NCBI RefSeq assembly: GCF_030733265.1
Contig: NZ_JASHJI010000003.1
Coordinates: 62,001-126,000, forward strand
Direction of reading: 5' to 3'
DNA length: 64,000 nucleotides
DNA from: Roseibium sp. MMSF_3412
GTDB taxonomy: Bacteria > Pseudomonadota > Alphaproteobacteria > Rhizobiales > Stappiaceae
The notes beneath the pieces are model-generated. The model did not search any database. It saw only the letters and a program-made list of their open reading frames with translations, and was not told where the DNA came from. Below, piece after piece: positions 61,041 through 64,000 of the stretch (the first letter of the stretch is position 1; every line of letters begins with the position of its first letter). A program made the translations under genes and the position numbers.

Positions 61041-62864
61041 ATGAAACTTCGCAACATTGCCATTATCGCGCACGTTGACCATGGCAAGACCACCCTGATC
61101 GACGTCCTGCTCAAGCAATCCGGCGCCTTCCGCGACAACCAGCGCACCGAAGAACGGATGATGGATTCCAACGACATCGAGCGCGAGCGCGGCATCACCA
61201 TTCTGGCGAAGGTCACTTCTCTGGTCTGGAAAGACACGCGCATCAACATCGTCGACACACCGGGCCACGCGGATTTCGGCGGCGAGGTTGAGCGCATCCT
61301 TCACATGGTTGACGGTGTCATCCTGCTGGTCGACGCCGCTGAGGGACCGATGCCGCAGACCAAGTTCGTGCTCGGCAAGGCGCTCAAGCTTGGCCTCAAG
61401 CCGATTGTCGCGATCAACAAGATCGACAAGCCGGAACAGCGGGCGGACGAGGTTCTCGACGAGGTGTTCGATCTCTTTGCCGCACTTGACGCCAACGAGG
61501 ACCAGCTCGACTTCCCGGTTCTTTACGGCTCGGCGAAACAGGAATGGATGGCCGAAGAGCCGGAGGGACCGCAGGACAACATGGATCCGCTGTTCGACAT
61601 GGTGCTGGACAAGGTCGCGCCGCCCGCAGCCGACCCGGGTGAATTCCGCATGCTGGCAACCACCATCGAGTCCGATCCTTTCCTCGGACGTATCCTGACC
61701 GGGCGGGTTGTCTCCGGCACGGCCGTGCCGAACATGCCGATCAAGGCGCTGGCCCGCGACGGCAGCCAGGTGGAAGCCGGCCGCGTTTCCAAGATCCTCG
61801 CCTTCCGCGGCCTGGAACGGCAGCCGATCGAACAGGGCGAGGCGGGCGATATCGTCGCGATCGCCGGCATGACCAAGGCGACGGTTGCCGATACCCTGTG
61901 CGCGCCGGGCGTCGACGAACCGCTTCAGGCCCAGCCGATCGATCCGCCGACGCTGTCCATGACCTTCCGCGTCAATGACAGTCCGCTGGCCGGAACCGAG
62001 GGTTCCAAGGTCCAGTCCCGCGTCATCCGCGAAAGGCTGCAGAAGGAAGCTGAAGGCAACGTTGCCCTGAAGGTGGAAGACACGGACGAGCCCGACGCGT
62101 TCATCGTCTCCGGGCGCGGCGAATTGCTGCTGGCGATCCTGATCGAGAACATGCGCCGCGAAGGCTTTGAACTCGGTGTCGGCCGTCCGCGCGTCGTCTA
62201 CCAGTACGATTCCGCCGGCAACCGTCTGGAGCCGATCGAGGAAGTCATTATCGATGTCGACGAAGAACACTCCGGCATCGTCGTGCAAAAGCTTCAGGAG
62301 CGCAAAGCCGACCTTCTGGAAATGAAGCCGTCCGGCGGCGGGCGCACGCGTCTTGTCTTCAATGCACCGACAAGGGGCCTGATCGGTTACCAGGCCGAGC
62401 TGCTGTCCGACACCCGCGGCACTGCCATCTTCAACCGCATCTTCCACGGCTACGAAGCCTACAAGGGTCCGATCCAGGGACGTCACACGGGCGTGCTCCT
62501 GTCCAACGGCACGGGTGAAGCGGTTGCCTACGCGCTCTTCAACCTGGAAGACCGCGGCCCGATGATGATCGATCCCGGCACGAAGGTGTATCCGGGCATG
62601 ATTGTCGGCGAGCACACCCGCGGCAACGACCTTGAGGTCAACGTCCTTAAGGGCAAGCAGCTGACCAACATCCGCTCGGCCGGCAAGGACGATGCCGTCA
62701 AGCTGACGACTCCAATGAAGCTGACGCTGGAAGCCGCGCTCTCCTACATCTCCGACGACGAACTGGTGGAAGTCACCCCGTCCTCGATCCGCCTGCGCAA
62801 GGCGGAACTCGACCCGCACGCCCGCAAGCGCGCGGAACGCGCCGCCAACAAGGCATCGGCGTAA
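61041..62864 (+). CDS. typA: Translational GTPase TypA/BipA
   Basis: A 607-aa ribosome-binding GTPase of the EF-G family, involved in 50S assembly and stress or cold adaptation. GTPase motifs are [15 protein letters not shown] (G1), RERGITI (G2), [11 protein letters not shown] (G3) and [12 protein letters not shown] (G4). Domains II, III and V and the BipA C-terminal domain follow ([20 protein letters not shown] and [17 protein letters not shown]). The ATG at 61041 follows TTGGAGCCACTC. It is a single gene with its own promoter and terminator. Confidence 0.97.
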   Translation: MKLRNIAIIAHVDHGKTTLIDVLLKQSGAFRDNQRTEERMMDSNDIERERGITILAKVTSLVWKDTRINIVDTPGHADFGGEVERILHMVDGVILLVDAAEGPMPQTKFVLGKALKLGLKPIVAINKIDKPEQRADEVLDEVFDLFAALDANEDQLDFPVLYGSAKQEWMAEEPEGPQDNMDPLFDMVLDKVAPPAADPGEFRMLATTIESDPFLGRILTGRVVSGTAVPNMPIKALARDGSQVEAGRVSKILAFRGLERQPIEQGEAGDIVAIAGMTKATVADTLCAPGVDEPLQAQPIDPPTLSMTFRVNDSPLAGTEGSKVQSRVIRERLQKEAEGNVALKVEDTDEPDAFIVSGRGELLLAILIENMRREGFELGVGRPRVVYQYDSAGNRLEPIEEVIIDVDEEHSGIVVQKLQERKADLLEMKPSGGGRTRLVFNAPTRGLIGYQAELLSDTRGTAIFNRIFHGYEAYKGPIQGRHTGVLLSNGTGEAVAYALFNLEDRGPMMIDPGTKVYPGMIVGEHTRGNDLEVNVLKGKQLTNIRSAGKDDAVKLTTPMKLTLEAALSYISDDELVEVTPSSIRLRKAELDPHARKRAERAANKASA

Positions 62865-62891
62865 AGCCGAAGGACCCTGACCAAGTCAAGA

Positions 62892-62918
62892 AGCCCGGGC
62901 AGCCGCCCGGGCTTTTTT
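62892..62918 (+). terminator. Intrinsic terminator of typA
   Basis: Perfect 9-bp stem AGCCCGGGC/GCCCGGGCT with a 4-nt loop and a T tract, 27 bp after the stop codon. Confidence 0.92.
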
Positions 62919-62947
62919 GTGCTTTGGAGGCGAACGCACGCCCAAAG

Positions 62948-62999
62948 ACTTGTCATCCCTGCGGAAGCGCAGCCGAAGGCAGGAACCGGTAGCCTCTTG
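62948..62999 (-). repeat. Degenerate fragment of the 294-bp MITE-like family
   Basis: ACTTGTCATCCCTGC, GAAGCG, GAAGGCAGG and CCTCTTG match, in order, the reverse complement of copy 1 at 7776-8069. Neither terminal inverted repeat is present. Between this and the next gene I see only further repeat modules: a GGGAGAGG unit near 63103 and a CTCATCCTGAGG-CGTCTCGAAGGAT unit at 63288-63330. Confidence 0.5.
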
Positions 63000-63185
63000 G
63001 GTTCCACCTTCTTCCAATCGCCGGGAACACGGTGCATTGGCAAACACAGAAAGGCATTTGCCTTCGGTCGAAAGGGCCATCTGGTCGCTATGCGTGGTAC
63101 CTCTCCCGGTGGGAGAGGAAATTTTCGTTCTGGCCGTTGCGTTCCCGACGCACACGCCTTACCCAGCCGAAACGTCACGGCATGG

Positions 63186-63208
63186 ATTGCCGGATCAAGT
63201 CCGGCAAT
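63186..63208. repeat. Palindromic repeat unit ATTGCCGGA-TCAAG-TCCGGCAAT
   Basis: A perfect 9-bp inverted repeat with a 5-nt loop, of the kind scattered between alphaproteobacterial genes. It could also act as a weak bidirectional terminator or mRNA-end stabiliser. Confidence 0.5.
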
Positions 63209-63446
63209 GACGATGAGGAAAGATATTGCGACCGCTCCGCCGCCCTTATGTCACAGAACAGACGAAAAGCGGCATATCCAGTCTCAGCCTCATCCTGAGG
63301 AAGCGCGCAGCGCCGTCTCGAAGGATAGGCGGCACATTCCTTTCCGGAGGCCCTGCGATTTACCCCCTACCCCCAATGTCTGACTTGCCTGTGTGCACTG
63401 CAATAGGCTCTAATCGCGCGCAACAAACCGGATCTGGGAGGGACCG

Positions 63447-64000
63447 TTGAGCAAGACCAATCGCGGCAATTTTTTCGAGGACTTCGAGGTCGGCCAGGTG
63501 ATCCGTCATGCGACGCCGCGCACCGTGACCTCGGGCGATCAGGCGCTTTATACCGCGCTCTACGGCTCGCGCTTCGCTGTTCAGTCTTCCGACGCCTTCG
63601 CCCGTGCGCTCGGCTATGCTCATGCACCGCTGGACGATCTCCTGACCTTCCACATCGTCTTCGGCAAGACGGTTCCGGACATCTCGCTGAATGCCGTCGC
63701 CAATCTCGGTTATGCCGGTGGCCGCTTCCTGGCACCGGTCTATCCCGGCGACACCCTCTCGACTGTCTCCGAAGTGATCGGCAAGAAGGAAAATTCCAAC
63801 GGCAAGACGGGTGTCGTCTATGTCCGCTCGACCGGCTACACGGCCACCGGGACCGAAGTCCTGGACTATGTGCGCTGGGTGATGGTCAACAAGCGCGACC
63901 CGGGTTCTCCCGCACCGGAGCCGGTTGTCCCCGACCTTCCGGCCGCCATCGACCCGCACGCCCTCGGCACGGCTGCGCCACTGCTTGACACTGCGAATTG
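63447..64000 (+). CDS. mch: Mesaconyl-CoA hydratase (beta-methylmalyl-CoA dehydratase), MaoC fold, 3' truncated by the window
   Basis: The first 184 codons are in the window, with no stop. The start is a TTG after GGGAGGGACCG. The peptide opens SKTNRGNFFEDFEVGQVIRH and continues TVTSGDQALYTALYGSRFAV, which I recognise as the N-terminus of the double-hotdog hydratase of the ethylmalonyl-CoA pathway. It hydrates mesaconyl-C1-CoA to beta-methylmalyl-CoA. It is the third gene of that pathway here, with ccr and ecm 11-14 kb away. Usual length is about 340 aa, so roughly half is missing beyond the edge. Confidence 0.88.
   Translation, partial: MSKTNRGNFFEDFEVGQVIRHATPRTVTSGDQALYTALYGSRFAVQSSDAFARALGYAHAPLDDLLTFHIVFGKTVPDISLNAVANLGYAGGRFLAPVYPGDTLSTVSEVIGKKENSNGKTGVVYVRSTGYTATGTEVLDYVRWVMVNKRDPGSPAPEPVVPDLPAAIDPHALGTAAPLLDTAN

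Noticed and set aside
60831..62819. Minus-strand open frame of 662 codons
   Set aside because: Antisense to typA, whose GTPase motifs are complete. No ribosome site or recognisable domain.
63360..63959. Minus-strand open frame of 199 codons at the right edge
   Set aside because: It is antisense to the mesaconyl-CoA hydratase start, which has a ribosome site and a recognised N-terminus.

Overview
The window is GC-rich and densely coded. It reads as chromosomal DNA of an alphaproteobacterium, most likely a marine member of the Hyphomicrobiales near Roseibium/Labrenzia. The reasons are: the hemC-hemD-mitofilin order divergent from tsaD; three genes of the ethylmalonyl-CoA pathway (ecm, ccr and, at the right edge, mesaconyl-CoA hydratase); a DmdA-like protein; and betaine-type uptake. 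The taxonomic guess rests on gene content and remembered family relations, not on a search. No tRNA, rRNA, CRISPR array, prophage or transposase gene was seen.

Left part (1-14.5 kb): heme synthesis (hemC, hemD and the start of a mitofilin-like gene, minus strand), divergent tsaD, a Nudix hydrolase overlapping gpsA, a YciI-EVE pair, an ETF-beta-lysine-methyltransferase-like gene, an M20 amidohydrolase, a membrane AlbA_2 protein followed by a TSUP transporter, leuB, a VOC protein, an EamA exporter and a cysteine synthase. Two copies of a 294-bp non-coding element with terminal inverted repeats lie at 7.8 and 14.5 kb.

Middle (15-31 kb): a cyclase / winged-helix / TPR regulator; a six-gene minus-strand cluster (aldehyde dehydrogenase, dipeptidase-like protein, an unrecognised 561-aa protein, DUF3726, Ldh2-type reductase, BCCT transporter) with a divergent LysR gene. 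This cluster looks like a catabolic route for an imported quaternary-amine or imino-acid compound, and it is the best candidate here for an undescribed pathway. Next come a chemoreceptor, a 1-kb intergenic stretch full of repeats, and a secreted phytase-like protein with a clear three-repeat Pho box upstream.

Right-middle (31-49 kb): MFS exporter; arsC-arsR; a PLP lyase / M24 hydrolase / Asp-Glu racemase-like operon; asd preceded by a short ORF ending in a Thr/Lys-rich run and by hairpins (candidate attenuator); TenA; EamA; a second chemoreceptor; LysR divergent from a 2-oxoglutarate-type oxygenase and an enolase-superfamily enzyme; and an SbtA-SbtB-carbonic anhydrase set next to a DmdA/GcvT-like gene.

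Right part (49-64 kb): ecm and ccr divergently arranged, argG, a ferredoxin-type protein, a membrane sulfatase-fold protein with an AT-rich 5' half, folP-folK, an MFS-MarR pair, typA and the start of the mesaconyl-CoA hydratase gene. Many genes start with GTG or TTG, so several starts were chosen from Shine-Dalgarno sites and translational coupling.
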